Assembly (NCBI GenBank): GCA_039984955.1
Contig: JBDWTN010000001.1
Location: 1 to 64,000 of the forward strand
DNA length: 64,000 nucleotides
From: Marinobacter alexandrii
Lineage (GTDB): Bacteria; Bacteroidota; Bacteroidia; Cytophagales; Cyclobacteriaceae
Reading direction: 5' to 3'
Shown here in pieces: positions 47,117 through 56,496 of this stretch. Numbering within the stretch: position 1 is the stretch's first letter; every line of letters begins with the position of its first letter. The notes under the pieces were generated by a model. It was not told the DNA's origin and made no database searches. It saw nothing but the letters and a program-made list of their open reading frames with translations. The translations under genes and the position numbers were made by a program.

Positions 47117-49948
47117 ATGAAACTCACACATATTTTGTCATTCAGTATTGCTGCAATGTTCATTGGATGCAGCTCACCAGAACGTATGGAAAAAAAGGAA
47201 TTTAAAATTGAGTACGAAAAATTCACACTCGAAAATGGCCTTGAAGTAGTCTTACATGAAGATCATTCAGACCCAATAGTAGCAGTAGCTACGCTCATGC
47301 ATGTTGGGTCCAATAGGGAAAAACCTGGCAAAACAGGATTTGCTCATTTCTTTGAGCACATGTCTTTCAATGACTCAGAAAATGTCCCAAGAGGAGCAAA
47401 TCGAAAACTTATTCCAGAATGGGGAGGAAGCAGAAATGGAGGTACATGGTCTGATGGCACGATCTATTATGAAGTAGTTCCAAAAGATGCCTTTGAGAAG
47501 ATTCTTTGGATTGATTCAGATCGATTTGGTTATATGATTAATACCGTAACGGATGACGCGTTAGAAGCAGAAAAGCAGGTAGTAAAAAACGAAAAACGAC
47601 AAAGAGTAGATAATGCTCCTTACGGCTATACTGATGAAATTATTCGTAAAAACCTATATCCTGAAGGACATCCATACAGTTGGACTGTAATCGGCTCATT
47701 GCCTGATCTTCAATCAGCTACATTGGATGATGTAAAAGAATTTTATGAAGAATACTATGGGGCGGGTAATGCCACACTTGTAATTGCAGGAGACATCAAC
47801 GTAGAAGAAACGAAGCAGTTAGTTGAAAAATGGTTTGGTGAAATTCGTAAAGGGCCTGAAGTAGAAAAACCTACACCAATGCCTGTTTCATTAGAAAATA
47901 GCAAATCACTCCATTTCGAAGATAATTTCGCAAAGCTTCCAGAGCTTAGAATGGTCTATCCAACTGTAGAAGAGTATAATGAAGATACTTATGCTTTAAA
48001 TGTATTGGGACAGTTGTTAAGCGGAAGTAAAAAGTCTCCTCTTTATCAAGTCATTGTTGAAGAAAAGAAACTTGCTCCAAATGCATCAACTTATCAAAGT
48101 AGTAGTGAGGTAGCCGGGGAATTTGTTTTTAGAGTTAGGGCAAATGCTGGTGTTGATTTAGACAGCATTAAAGCTACCATTGAGGAAGGTTTGATTCGTT
48201 TTGAAACCAATGGGATTGATGAAAATGACTTAAAGAGAATTAAGGCTGAGTTGGAAACGAATCTTTATCAAGGGGTAAGCACTGTGTTAAATAAGGCGTT
48301 CCAACTAGTGCAAGACAATGAGTTTGGAGGAGACCCCAGTTACATTACTCAAACAGCCAAAAACACACAAGCGGTAACATCAGCCGATGTAATGCGGGTT
48401 TATAATAAGTATATAAAAGGCCAGAATTACATAATGACAAGCGTTGTTCCAGCTGGCAGTTTAGATTTGACTGTTGATGGATCAGAAGAAGCTGAGGTTT
48501 ACATTGAAGAGATAGTGGCCAATGTGGAATCTGAAAATGTTACACGTGGCGAAGTAGGGGAATATGAAAAAACATCTTCTAAATATGATCGATCTGAACC
48601 AGAGTTCGGTGAATTGCCACTTTTGAACGCACCTGAGGTTTGGACATCTTCCATTGATAATGGAATGCAGGCATTTGGCATTGAGAATAAGGAGTTGCCT
48701 TTAGTGTATTTTGACTTAACCATTAAAGGAGGTCATTTCCAAGATTCTCTAGACAAGTCTGGTACCGCATCATTGCTTTCTAGTTTAATGACTGAAGGTA
48801 CAAAATCAAAAACTCCTTCAGAACTTGAGGAGGCTATTGGCCTATTGGGAGCTTCGATAAATGTTTTTAGTACAAGTGAAGAAATTAGAATCTCAGCGTC
48901 ATGCTTGACAAGAAATTTTGGTGAGACATTTGATCTGCTGAAAGAAATATTGTTGGAACCAAGATGGGATCAAGCAGAGTTTGATCGCTTGAAGCAGTCT
49001 CAACTTACACGATTAAAAGGAAGAGAAGCCAGTCCAACAGCAATTGCTTCTACTGTGTTTAACAAGCTAAATTATGGACCTGATCATGTCATGAGTTACC
49101 CTGTAAGTGGAACCCTAAAGACAGTTGAGAGTGTATCAATGGATGACCTAAAAGCTTTTTATGAGCTCAATTTTTCTCCAGTTGTGGCAAACTTTCATGT
49201 AGCTGGAAATGTCAGTCAAGAAGAAGTGATGGGTGCACTTTCTGCGCTACAAGAAGAGTGGCCTTCTAAAGATGTGCAACTAGCGTCTTATAACTTACCT
49301 GAGAATAGTAATGCAGGAAAATTCTATTTTATTGATTTTCCGGGAGCAAAACAATCAGTTCTCTATATTGGTAAATTAGCTCTTTCAGGTATGGAGGATA
49401 AATTCAATGAAGTAGGCTATGCCAATGAAAAAATAGGAGGAGGGTCTAGCGGCCAGCTATTCCAGACTCTTCGGATTGAAAAAGGGTATACGTATGGTGC
49501 TTATTCATTCGTAAGACAGATGACGGAAGTGGCTCCATACACGGTTACTTCCAGCGTGAGAGCCAATGCGACTCTTCCATCTTTGGAAATCATCAAAGAC
49601 ATGCTTGCAAACTATGCCGACCGATTCACTGAAGAGGACGTAGAAGTAACAAAGAATAAAGTTTTAAAAGCAAATACACGTGCTTTTGAAAGCTTAGGAG
49701 CTAAGCTGGGGATGCTTCATGAGATTAGTCAATTTGGCAAGCAAGCGAATTTTATGGAGCAAGAACAAGACGAACTCACCTCAATGACACTTGAAGATTA
49801 TCAAAAATTGATCAATACGCATATGAACGAAAGTGAGATGTTCTATTTGGTATTAGGTGATGGAGCAACTCAACTTGAAGAGGTCAAGAAGCTCGGGATG
49901 GGTGACCCAATTATTTTAGATATAAAAGGAGATCCTATTACTCAGTAA
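47117..49948 (+). CDS. M16-family zinc metallopeptidase lipoprotein (two-domain)
   Basis: A lipobox-like N-terminus (FSIAAMFIGC, lipidated Cys18) suggests a periplasmic lipoprotein. The N-terminal M16 domain carries the inverted zinc motif HFFEH (His77, Glu80, His81), with the third ligand Glu in the downstream EAEKQVVKNEKRQ helix. The second half is the inactive M16_C partner (LTIKGGHFQDSLDKSGTASL, no HxxEH), with the GGGSSGQLFQTLRIEKGYTYG segment that contains the conserved R/Y pair. At 943 residues both halves are fused in one chain, as in pitrilysin-like enzymes. Likely degrades peptides in the envelope; the substrate is unknown. A bidirectional terminator follows. Confidence 0.94.
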   Translation: MKLTHILSFSIAAMFIGCSSPERMEKKEFKIEYEKFTLENGLEVVLHEDHSDPIVAVATLMHVGSNREKPGKTGFAHFFEHMSFNDSENVPRGANRKLIPEWGGSRNGGTWSDGTIYYEVVPKDAFEKILWIDSDRFGYMINTVTDDALEAEKQVVKNEKRQRVDNAPYGYTDEIIRKNLYPEGHPYSWTVIGSLPDLQSATLDDVKEFYEEYYGAGNATLVIAGDINVEETKQLVEKWFGEIRKGPEVEKPTPMPVSLENSKSLHFEDNFAKLPELRMVYPTVEEYNEDTYALNVLGQLLSGSKKSPLYQVIVEEKKLAPNASTYQSSSEVAGEFVFRVRANAGVDLDSIKATIEEGLIRFETNGIDENDLKRIKAELETNLYQGVSTVLNKAFQLVQDNEFGGDPSYITQTAKNTQAVTSADVMRVYNKYIKGQNYIMTSVVPAGSLDLTVDGSEEAEVYIEEIVANVESENVTRGEVGEYEKTSSKYDRSEPEFGELPLLNAPEVWTSSIDNGMQAFGIENKELPLVYFDLTIKGGHFQDSLDKSGTASLLSSLMTEGTKSKTPSELEEAIGLLGASINVFSTSEEIRISASCLTRNFGETFDLLKEILLEPRWDQAEFDRLKQSQLTRLKGREASPTAIASTVFNKLNYGPDHVMSYPVSGTLKTVESVSMDDLKAFYELNFSPVVANFHVAGNVSQEEVMGALSALQEEWPSKDVQLASYNLPENSNAGKFYFIDFPGAKQSVLYIGKLALSGMEDKFNEVGYANEKIGGGSSGQLFQTLRIEKGYTYGAYSFVRQMTEVAPYTVTSSVRANATLPSLEIIKDMLANYADRFTEEDVEVTKNKVLKANTRAFESLGAKLGMLHEISQFGKQANFMEQEQDELTSMTLEDYQKLINTHMNESEMFYLVLGDGATQLEEVKKLGMGDPIILDIKGDPITQ

Positions 49949-49962
49949 GGACAGCCCTCAGC

Positions 49963-50000
49963 AAAAAAAGTCCATCCCTTCCAAGGGATGGACTTTTTTT
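49963..50000. terminator. Bidirectional rho-independent terminator
   Basis: An 18-bp perfect stem (49963-49980 with 49983-50000) has a CC loop and A/T runs on both sides. Its last base overlaps the stop codon of the convergent minus-strand gene. Confidence 0.93.
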
Positions 50001-50563
50001 CAATCCATGCTCATTGCACTTTCCACAGCATCAGTGATCTCTTGCATTTTACGCTGAGTAAATTTCCCCCACGTAGAGTAGACAATCTTCCCTTCTGGAT
50101 CTATTACATAGAAATAGGGTACGTTTTTTCCGTCAAAATTGAGCGCTTCCTTATATTCTTTCAACGTGCCTTTATAAAAAAGGACATTTGGCTGAAGCCT
50201 CTTATCAATCGTTTTTTTGAGCTTATTCATTACTTTTTGATAAGCTGGCCGCTTAGCTCCGGTAAACATCGGGACGAAGTAGGTATTGACGTCAAATGAA
50301 AAATCAAATAATCCAGGATTTGGATTCTTGTAAATGAATTGATTGTAAATAGGTTCAAACCATCCTTTCAAGAAGTCTTCTGCCTGTTTTGAATAAGCAA
50401 GACCTACTAAGCTATACTTGCCACCAATATCTTTTGGTAGCATAACAAATTCATTGGTCAGTGTTTCAGCTTCCATATCTGGAAAAACACTTCCTACTTG
50501 AGCATGTAAATTAGTATGCCCGATATACAGGATAAACAGTGTGAGTACTAATATTCTTTTCAT
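50000..50563 (-). CDS. Exported thioredoxin-fold protein without a CxxC motif (ATP10-like)
   Basis: The signal peptide ends in NLHAQ. The mature part has a thioredoxin-like order of elements: GSVFPDMEAETLTNEFVMLP, a strand-helix YSLVGLAYSKQAEDFLKGWF, and the cis-Pro/late-strand region NVPYFYVIDPEGKIVYSTWG. There is no cysteine in the place of a redox CxxC, so a disulfide exchange role is unlikely. The 'LVGLAYSKQAEDFLKGW' helix recalls the ATP10 family. It is monocistronic, convergent with the peptidase gene. The specific role is unknown; assignment to the fold is moderately sure, to ATP10 less so. Confidence 0.6.
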   Translation of the reverse strand: MKRILVLTLFILYIGHTNLHAQVGSVFPDMEAETLTNEFVMLPKDIGGKYSLVGLAYSKQAEDFLKGWFEPIYNQFIYKNPNPGLFDFSFDVNTYFVPMFTGAKRPAYQKVMNKLKKTIDKRLQPNVLFYKGTLKEYKEALNFDGKNVPYFYVIDPEGKIVYSTWGKFTQRKMQEITDAVESAMSMD

Positions 50564-50763
50564 TGAAGTTGCTTTTTGATCAAGTTAAAATACGCATGGT
50601 TAACGAAAGAATCTGTTTTATCTCATAAATTTCCTAATTTCATGTGAATAATCTATTTTTCAATGGACACATGGAATCACTTAAATTTTATTAATCCTTG
50701 AATTTCTATATTAAAGATTATGAAATTTACGCTTATTTCGTTTTTCATTAATGAATATCAATC

Positions 50764-52686
50764 ATGCAAATAAGAAGAATCAGCTATTTATTCAGTCTAT
50801 CGATTTTGATCAATTTTTCCTTCGCTCAAAACTATAAAGACTCATACCTCCAGGGTATGCAAGCAATAAAATTTGAAAAATATGATCTGGCAATAGAGAA
50901 GTTCAAAGAGTCTATAAAATTTAATCCTCAGTACCCTGATGCCTGGTTTTACTTAGGTAAAACATACGATCATCTAAATAAAGTGGAGGAGACAATCAGT
51001 GCTTACAGGAACCTGGAAAAAGTAAAAGCAGACTATAATATTGCGATATATTATGATATTGCCAAGTCATATATTGAGCTTGAGAATCTAAGAAGTGCCA
51101 GGATTTACATCAAAAGATACCTCGATAGAGCTCCTAAGACACCTAAGTCGGAGAAGCTAATACACTTGGCTCTCAACCGACTTAACTATATTGATATAAG
51201 CACTGAGCTACGGGCTTCTGCTCCAAATACAACAGAGCCAACACCTATAGCTACACTAAACAGTGTTTCTGGAGACTATATGCCTCAGGTTAATCCTACA
51301 GGAACTAGACTCTATTTTACAAGTGTAAGGCAAGGTGGATTTGACTTCAAAGATCAAAACAGTGCAGCCTTAGATTTTGGAGAAGATCTGTACTATTCGA
51401 AATTGACTAATGATCAATGGAGCGCTCCTGAACTTTTACCCCAACCAATAAATTCAAAAGCGAATGACTTTGGTTCTTCATTTACCGGAGATGGTCAGAC
51501 GATGGTATATGTTCGATGTGATGAATCTGGAGCGATGGGAAGCTGCGATCTGTATATGACACAACTAATTGGAAGCAAATGGTCAGAACCACGAAATATG
51601 GGAAATGTAGTGAATACCAAAAATTGGGAAAGTCAGCCTACAATTAATACCGATGGAAATCGTATCATTTTTACATCTATACGTCCTGGTGGAAATGGAG
51701 CATCTGACCTTTATATGATTGAAAAAAATCAATTGGGCTTATGGGGTGTGCCTCAAAACCTTGGAAGCATTGTCAATACTCCATTGAGTGAGAATAGTCC
51801 ATTTTTAGCGGCAGATGGTAAGACGCTTTATTTTTCCTCAACAGGACATCCAGGTATGGGAGGAGCAGATATCTTTTATACAGTATTTGAAAATGGAAAA
51901 TGGTCTACACCTAAAAACCTCGGGAAGCCAATAAATTCAAGAGGAAATGATACCAATTTTAGTATTTCAGCTTCAGGTAATGCTTACCAAGCATCATCAA
52001 GATTAGACGAAAATAATTTTGACATTTTCAGTGTGGTACTTCCAGATGAGTTGAAACCCAAACCAACTATTATTGTTCAGGGTGTTGTTTCAAATTCAGA
52101 GGATAATAAACCACTCAGCGCCCTCGTACTTATTGAAGACCTTAATTCGGGAGAGCTTATAGCAACTAATAAGAGTAATGAGGAGACGGGGGAATACTTG
52201 GTTGTTTTACCTGCCGGTAGAGATTATAGTGTTTCTGCAAACGCTGAAGGATTCTTCTTTTATTCTCAAAGTTTTGAGCTACCCACAGACGCAACCTATG
52301 CAGAGATCACAAATGACATACCATTAGAGCCAATAAAAAAAGGGACAAAGGTAGTGTTGAACAACATTTTCTTTGAAATAGGTAAGGCTGAGCTAAAGCC
52401 TATTAGTTATGTAGAATTGAATAAAGCTGTCACACTTATGAAAAACAATAAGTCGATGGTTATTGAAGTTGGGGGACATACTGATAGTCAAGGTGCTGAT
52501 GCAGCAAATCTGAGCTTATCTCAAAAGCGGGCGCAATCCGTTGTAGAATATATGGTATTGGCGGGTATAGAAAGGGAGAGATTGATAGCCAAAGGCTATG
52601 GCGAAACTGTAGCAATAGCTGATAATAATACAAAAGAGGGTAGAGCTAAAAATCGTAGAACTGAGTTTGTAATAGTAGAATTTTAA
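50764..52686 (+). CDS. PorE-like OmpA-family protein (TPR, PD40 propeller, CRD, OmpA)
   Basis: A signal peptide (ISYLFSLSILINFSFAQ) without a lipobox is followed by TPR repeats (~25-145), WD40-like PD40 propeller repeats (~165-430; MPQVNPTGTRLYFTSVR, ESQPTINTDGNRIIFTS, SENSPFLAADGKTLYFSSTG), a CarboxypepD_reg-like domain (~435-520) and an OmpA C-terminal peptidoglycan-binding domain (~530-640; GHTDSQGAD, LSQKRAQSVVEYM, NRRTEF). This order matches PorE, a T9SS-associated peptidoglycan-binding protein of Porphyromonas. PorE is a lipoprotein, which this one does not appear to be, so equivalence is uncertain. It ends convergently with the DUF5615 gene; the two stop codons overlap. Confidence 0.88.
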   Translation: MQIRRISYLFSLSILINFSFAQNYKDSYLQGMQAIKFEKYDLAIEKFKESIKFNPQYPDAWFYLGKTYDHLNKVEETISAYRNLEKVKADYNIAIYYDIAKSYIELENLRSARIYIKRYLDRAPKTPKSEKLIHLALNRLNYIDISTELRASAPNTTEPTPIATLNSVSGDYMPQVNPTGTRLYFTSVRQGGFDFKDQNSAALDFGEDLYYSKLTNDQWSAPELLPQPINSKANDFGSSFTGDGQTMVYVRCDESGAMGSCDLYMTQLIGSKWSEPRNMGNVVNTKNWESQPTINTDGNRIIFTSIRPGGNGASDLYMIEKNQLGLWGVPQNLGSIVNTPLSENSPFLAADGKTLYFSSTGHPGMGGADIFYTVFENGKWSTPKNLGKPINSRGNDTNFSISASGNAYQASSRLDENNFDIFSVVLPDELKPKPTIIVQGVVSNSEDNKPLSALVLIEDLNSGELIATNKSNEETGEYLVVLPAGRDYSVSANAEGFFFYSQSFELPTDATYAEITNDIPLEPIKKGTKVVLNNIFFEIGKAELKPISYVELNKAVTLMKNNKSMVIEVGGHTDSQGADAANLSLSQKRAQSVVEYMVLAGIERERLIAKGYGETVAIADNNTKEGRAKNRRTEFVIVEF

Positions 52687-53045
52687 TTGGATAAAGGAAA
52701 CTTTAATTCGTTTTCCTTTACTTCAATAAAATCATGATTACTTAAAAGCTTTAGCAATTGTGGAATCACTTCTTTCATACGAGAGAGAAGTGATTCTTTT
52801 TTTTCCAGACCGTAGATAAACACAACTTTATCAGGGACTTTTCTGCTTACATATGACCTCACAAAATCGTCATCTTTCGTTACAATGATGTACCCTTTTT
52901 GAATGGCTAACCTTCGTAATTGATCATCAAGTACACGCTGTTTTTTCTTTGCTTTTATATCATTGACATGATACGACTCCAGCCCTTCTGACCGAAATAA
53001 TTCAGTCAAATCAGGAGGTAGATTTTCGTCAATGATAAATTTCAA
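52683..53045 (-). CDS. DUF5615 PIN-like (Mut7-C-type) protein
   Basis: A small protein of the DUF5615 PIN-like fold with MKFIIDENLPPDL at the start (conserved acidic D/E), HVNDIKAKKKQRVLDDQ, IIVTKDDDFVRS and VVFIYG. PIN-like proteins are often ribonuclease toxins or RNA-processing enzymes, and DUF5615 genes are frequently paired with a DUF433 antitoxin; no such partner is next to it. The start codon is TTG at 53045: no ATG or GTG precedes it and the family starts exactly here. The upstream maf gene ends with TGA at 53051-53049, in the same reading frame and only one codon before. Translational coupling, or readthrough making a Maf-DUF5615 fusion, is possible. Confidence 0.78.
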   Translation of the reverse strand: MKFIIDENLPPDLTELFRSEGLESYHVNDIKAKKKQRVLDDQLRRLAIQKGYIIVTKDDDFVRSYVSRKVPDKVVFIYGLEKKESLLSRMKEVIPQLLKLLSNHDFIEVKENELKFPLSN

Positions 53046-53048
53046 AAA

Positions 53049-53621
53049 TCAGAACTCTTTTTGAAGTACCCTGTATAAAGTATCCACAGGAAGGCCCACT
53101 ACGTTGTAAAATGAGCCTTTAATCCATTCGACACCAATTAAACCTATCCATTCCTGAATGCCATAGCTCCCTGCTTTATCCGTAGGAGGCCAAGAACTCA
53201 CATAGTGATCAATCTCATCAACAGCTAACTCATGAAATTTAACTTCCGTTGTAGAAGAAAATGAAACTGTTTTGTCTTTGTTACTAATGCAAACGCCTGA
53301 TATGACAGAATGAATTTTTCCCGAAAGTATTTCCAAGACCTTCTTCGCTTCATTCAAATCTTTTGGCTTACCAAGGATCTGACCAGAGAAGATGACAACC
53401 GTATCAGCAGTGACAATGAGTTCATCGCCAAATTGAGATCTATGGGCTTTGTTTTTCTCTACAGCTAAATATTCTGCAACCTTTTCAACACTTAAGTCTG
53501 CCGGGAAAACTTCTTCAAAATCAATGGTCTTGACTTTGAAGCTAAATCCAGCTTCAGAAAGTAATTGTTTTCTCCGTGGAGATTTGGAAGCCAGGATGAA
53601 ATTATTGAAATGCTTCATCAA
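53049..53621 (-). CDS. maf: Maf-family nucleotide pyrophosphatase
   Basis: Hydrolyses non-canonical or excess nucleoside triphosphates (dTTP/UTP-type housecleaning in the family). Motifs: FILASKSPRRKQLLSEAG near the N-terminus, the TADTVVIFSG strand, DKAGSYGIQEWIG and GSFYNVVGLPVDTLY. Length of 190 residues is normal. MMKHF may start at either Met. The gene overlaps the DUF1015 gene by 20 nt and is followed in-frame by the DUF5615 gene. Confidence 0.95.
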   Translation of the reverse strand: MMKHFNNFILASKSPRRKQLLSEAGFSFKVKTIDFEEVFPADLSVEKVAEYLAVEKNKAHRSQFGDELIVTADTVVIFSGQILGKPKDLNEAKKVLEILSGKIHSVISGVCISNKDKTVSFSSTTEVKFHELAVDEIDHYVSSWPPTDKAGSYGIQEWIGLIGVEWIKGSFYNVVGLPVDTLYRVLQKEF

Positions 53622-54906
53622 AGAAAGAATTGAATTCGTCTTCTTTTATGGACCCAAAGAGAAACCCGCAAATTACTTTTGGATAGAAATAAGTGCTCTT
53701 TTGAGGAAGTGTGTAGCCGCTGTAACATACTTCTTTAACGGTGTTTATGGAAATATCTTTTGTGATAATAGCACATTGTGCTTCATTGGTTATCACCGAT
53801 TTTAAGCATTTCGTAAAATTTCGCTCAAAGGTCAGGTTCTTACTCCCTCTTTGGTCTTTTCCAGGTATGCCTAAGCATTTTTCAAATACAAAGTAGTGCA
53901 TTACTGTAAGATCCAATTCTTTAATCGCCTGTGGAAAATCCCATGAAATATTGTTGATCATTTCAGGCTTGAGACGGATTTTGTAAGCCTTATCTTCAAT
54001 GAGGAGCCCAAATGCCCATAGCTTACCAAGAATCACCTCATTCACCTCAGCAGCTTCTTCAATAGGTTTTATAAAGAAGTATTGATCTAGTTTATTTAAG
54101 AGATCCTCTTTTGAAAAATCTTCAATCCCATTGATCATACGGTGAGTGGGAAGAATTCTAAGATCATCAGATTCGGTATTTGTAAAATACATTAGGTGAT
54201 AATTGTAGCCTTCTTTTCCAGTATGATTGGGGTTATTCTTTGCTCGTTCTTTTTGATAAAGTAAAGAACCTTCATATCTGTGGTGACCGTCGGCAAGGAT
54301 GATTTGTTTATCCTCTATAATATCCATAATTCGTCTGATAATTTTAACATCATGGATAACACTAAAGACATCTCTAACACCTTGATAGTCTTCTGTTTCA
54401 TACAAGGGATTTAGTATGGCTTCATCCAGATACTTTTCAATTTCGTGAGTTGTATCGGTGTAGAGTCCGTGTGTTGGGCTTACATTAAGTTGGGTTTTAT
54501 CCAAAATTTCCATTCGATCATTTACTGAAAAGGGCATGGTGTTTTCATGTCTCAGCAGAATTTTTTCATCCCAATCGTATACTCGAAGATTGGCTATGAA
54601 TCCCTTTCTTATTCTTTCTTTATCAGATCCAGGCAGGGTGAAATATTGATAATACACGTAAATAGATGGGAGCTCGTCCTGTTTAATTATACCTTCATTC
54701 TTCCATTGAATGAGTCTTTTAGCAGCTCCACGGATGGAGTCGTCTCCTCTTGGTACAGAAAGATGTATGCTACAAAATTCTTGTTCGTAAAGAGTCTCTC
54801 TTTGACTCTCTGACACTACATCAAAGAGGGGAGAGACTAACTTGTCTACATCTTTGATGTGTTCGTTGTTATATCTCCAGGCTCTCAGGGGTTTAATTTC
54901 TGCCAT
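53602..54906 (-). CDS. DUF1015 family protein
   Basis: Conserved protein of DUF1015, found widely in bacteria but without an established function. The family signature is seen in ADGHHRYEGSLLYQKER (~residue 206) and LPTHRMING. N-terminal part: KPLRAWRYNNEHIKDVDKLV (cf. RALRYN in the family) and SVPRGDDSIRGAAKRL. Length of 434 residues fits. It starts immediately after the stop of the biotin carboxylase gene and overlaps maf, so it belongs to a four-gene operon. In several organisms such genes lie beside amino-acid metabolism genes; here the neighbours suggest nothing specific. Confidence 0.85.
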   Translation of the reverse strand: MAEIKPLRAWRYNNEHIKDVDKLVSPLFDVVSESQRETLYEQEFCSIHLSVPRGDDSIRGAAKRLIQWKNEGIIKQDELPSIYVYYQYFTLPGSDKERIRKGFIANLRVYDWDEKILLRHENTMPFSVNDRMEILDKTQLNVSPTHGLYTDTTHEIEKYLDEAILNPLYETEDYQGVRDVFSVIHDVKIIRRIMDIIEDKQIILADGHHRYEGSLLYQKERAKNNPNHTGKEGYNYHLMYFTNTESDDLRILPTHRMINGIEDFSKEDLLNKLDQYFFIKPIEEAAEVNEVILGKLWAFGLLIEDKAYKIRLKPEMINNISWDFPQAIKELDLTVMHYFVFEKCLGIPGKDQRGSKNLTFERNFTKCLKSVITNEAQCAIITKDISINTVKEVCYSGYTLPQKSTYFYPKVICGFLFGSIKEDEFNSFFDEAFQ

Positions 54907-56397
54907 TTAATTACGTGCTCGTTCTTTCCACTTACTCTTGATCTCATTTGAAGAGTGCACCGAGATTGTTTTCGCAGAATTGTTTATCAATTCATATGCT
55001 ATGAGTGCCGCTATATCAGCTTCTTCCTTGTTAGGTTGTTTTTTCAGAATCTCAGAGTCGTAATGAGACTCTACAAATTTTGTGGTGAAAGATCCATCCA
55101 CAAACTCCTGATGCCCAAGTACATAATCACAAAATGAAAGAGTAGTTTTTACTCCGGTGATCTGATACTCTTCAATTGCACGTCTCATTCGCTGAATCGC
55201 CTCTGTACGATCTTTCCCATAGGTGATTAGCTTGGCAATCATGGGATCATAATAAATTGAAACATCAAGTCCTTCTTCATAACCATCATCAACTCGAACT
55301 CCAGCACCTTGAGGTCTAATATACGTCTTGAGTTTGCCTGTATCAGGAAGAAAATTGTTTTCAGGATCTTCAGCATAAACTCTTACCTCCAAGCTATGTC
55401 CATTGATGGAAAGATCATCTTGACTGAAACTCAATTTTCCTCCATTGGCAATATTGATCTGCTCCTTTACTAAATCTACTCCGGTAATCAACTCAGTTAC
55501 AGGATGTTCAACTTGAAGGCGAGTATTCATCTCTAGAAAGTAGAAATCCTGATTTACATCAGCAATGAACTCCACTGTTCCAGCTCCAAAATAGCTGCAG
55601 GATTTAGCTACGTTAACAGCGGCTTCACCAATTTGCTTACGTCGTTCAGGCGTTAAGAGGGCGGAAGGAGCTTCTTCGATCACTTTTTGATGTCTTCTTT
55701 GAATGCTACATTCTCTTTCAAACAAGTGAATGATGTTACCGTGTTGATCTCCAAGTACTTGCACCTCAATGTGCTTTGGTGAAGAGATGAATTTTTCAAT
55801 AAATACTTCATCATTGCCAAATGAATTTCTTGCTTCACTCATGGCTCGATCCATCTGCTCTTCAAAATCTTTGAGGTCATTTACGATTCGCATTCCTTTA
55901 CCACCACCGCCTGCACTCGCTTTAATCATGACAGGATATCCAATGTCATTTGCTACCTTCTTAGCTTTATCCACATCACTAATGGGTTCATCCATTCCTG
56001 GAACTAGAGGCACATTGAATTTTTGAACAGTTTGTTTTGAAGTAAGCTTGTCACCCATGATCCTGATGGCTTCTGGAGATGGCCCAATGAAGATGAGTCC
56101 TTCTTTCTCAACTCGCTCAGCAAACGAAGCATTTTCAGACAAGAATCCATATCCTGGATGGATGGCATCAGCACCAGTTTGCTTACAAGCCTCTATTATT
56201 TTATCCTGAACTAAATAAGATTCTGAAGCAGCTGCAGGCCCAATATTGATTGCTTCATCTGCAAAAGAAGCATGCGGGAGGAGCTTGTCAGCTTCACTGT
56301 AAACTGCTACAGTCTTGATTCCCAGTTCTTTAGCGGATCTCATTACCCGGATTGCTATTTCACCTCTATTGGCTACTAGTATTTTCTTTATAGACAT
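54907..56397 (-). CDS. accC: Biotin carboxylase subunit (acetyl-/propionyl-CoA carboxylase)
   Basis: ATP-grasp enzyme that carboxylates biotin on a carrier protein, first step of fatty-acid or acyl-CoA carboxylation. Motifs: MSIKKILVANRGEIAIRVMR, the ATP-binding KASAGGGGKGMRIV, ERECSIQRRHQKVIEEAP and the catalytic region FLEMNTRLQVEHPVTELITG. At 496 residues it is longer than classical AccC (~450) and lacks a fused biotinyl domain. The C-terminal extension suggests an acyl-CoA (propionyl-type) carboxylase, so the gene symbol is tentative. First gene of the operon with DUF1015, maf and the DUF5615 gene. No carrier or carboxyltransferase gene is nearby. Confidence 0.9.
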   Translation of the reverse strand: MSIKKILVANRGEIAIRVMRSAKELGIKTVAVYSEADKLLPHASFADEAINIGPAAASESYLVQDKIIEACKQTGADAIHPGYGFLSENASFAERVEKEGLIFIGPSPEAIRIMGDKLTSKQTVQKFNVPLVPGMDEPISDVDKAKKVANDIGYPVMIKASAGGGGKGMRIVNDLKDFEEQMDRAMSEARNSFGNDEVFIEKFISSPKHIEVQVLGDQHGNIIHLFERECSIQRRHQKVIEEAPSALLTPERRKQIGEAAVNVAKSCSYFGAGTVEFIADVNQDFYFLEMNTRLQVEHPVTELITGVDLVKEQINIANGGKLSFSQDDLSINGHSLEVRVYAEDPENNFLPDTGKLKTYIRPQGAGVRVDDGYEEGLDVSIYYDPMIAKLITYGKDRTEAIQRMRRAIEEYQITGVKTTLSFCDYVLGHQEFVDGSFTTKFVESHYDSEILKKQPNKEEADIAALIAYELINNSAKTISVHSSNEIKSKWKERARN

Positions 56398-56431
56398 AAT
56401 TCAATCGTTGGTGCAAGTTTATTGAAAAGCC

Positions 56432-56465
56432 GGCACTCATTATATGCACATTCCTGCTAAATTTG
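56432..56465 (+). promoter_or_regulatory. Candidate promoter for the alpha-oxoamine synthase gene
   Basis: TTG (56432-56434), 23-nt spacer and TAAATTTG (56458-56465), an exact -7 match at the wide end of the allowed spacing. The gene also has an unusually clear Shine-Dalgarno-like AAGGAG about 11 nt before its ATG at 56497. Confidence 0.45.
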
Positions 56466-56496
56466 CATCTTGTTGAAAAAAGGAGAACACAAGTAA

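Noticed and set aside
52683-53045. DUF5615 gene as one half of a toxin-antitoxin pair
   Set aside because: No DUF433 or other antitoxin-like gene lies next to it; the neighbours are maf and the convergent PorE-like gene.
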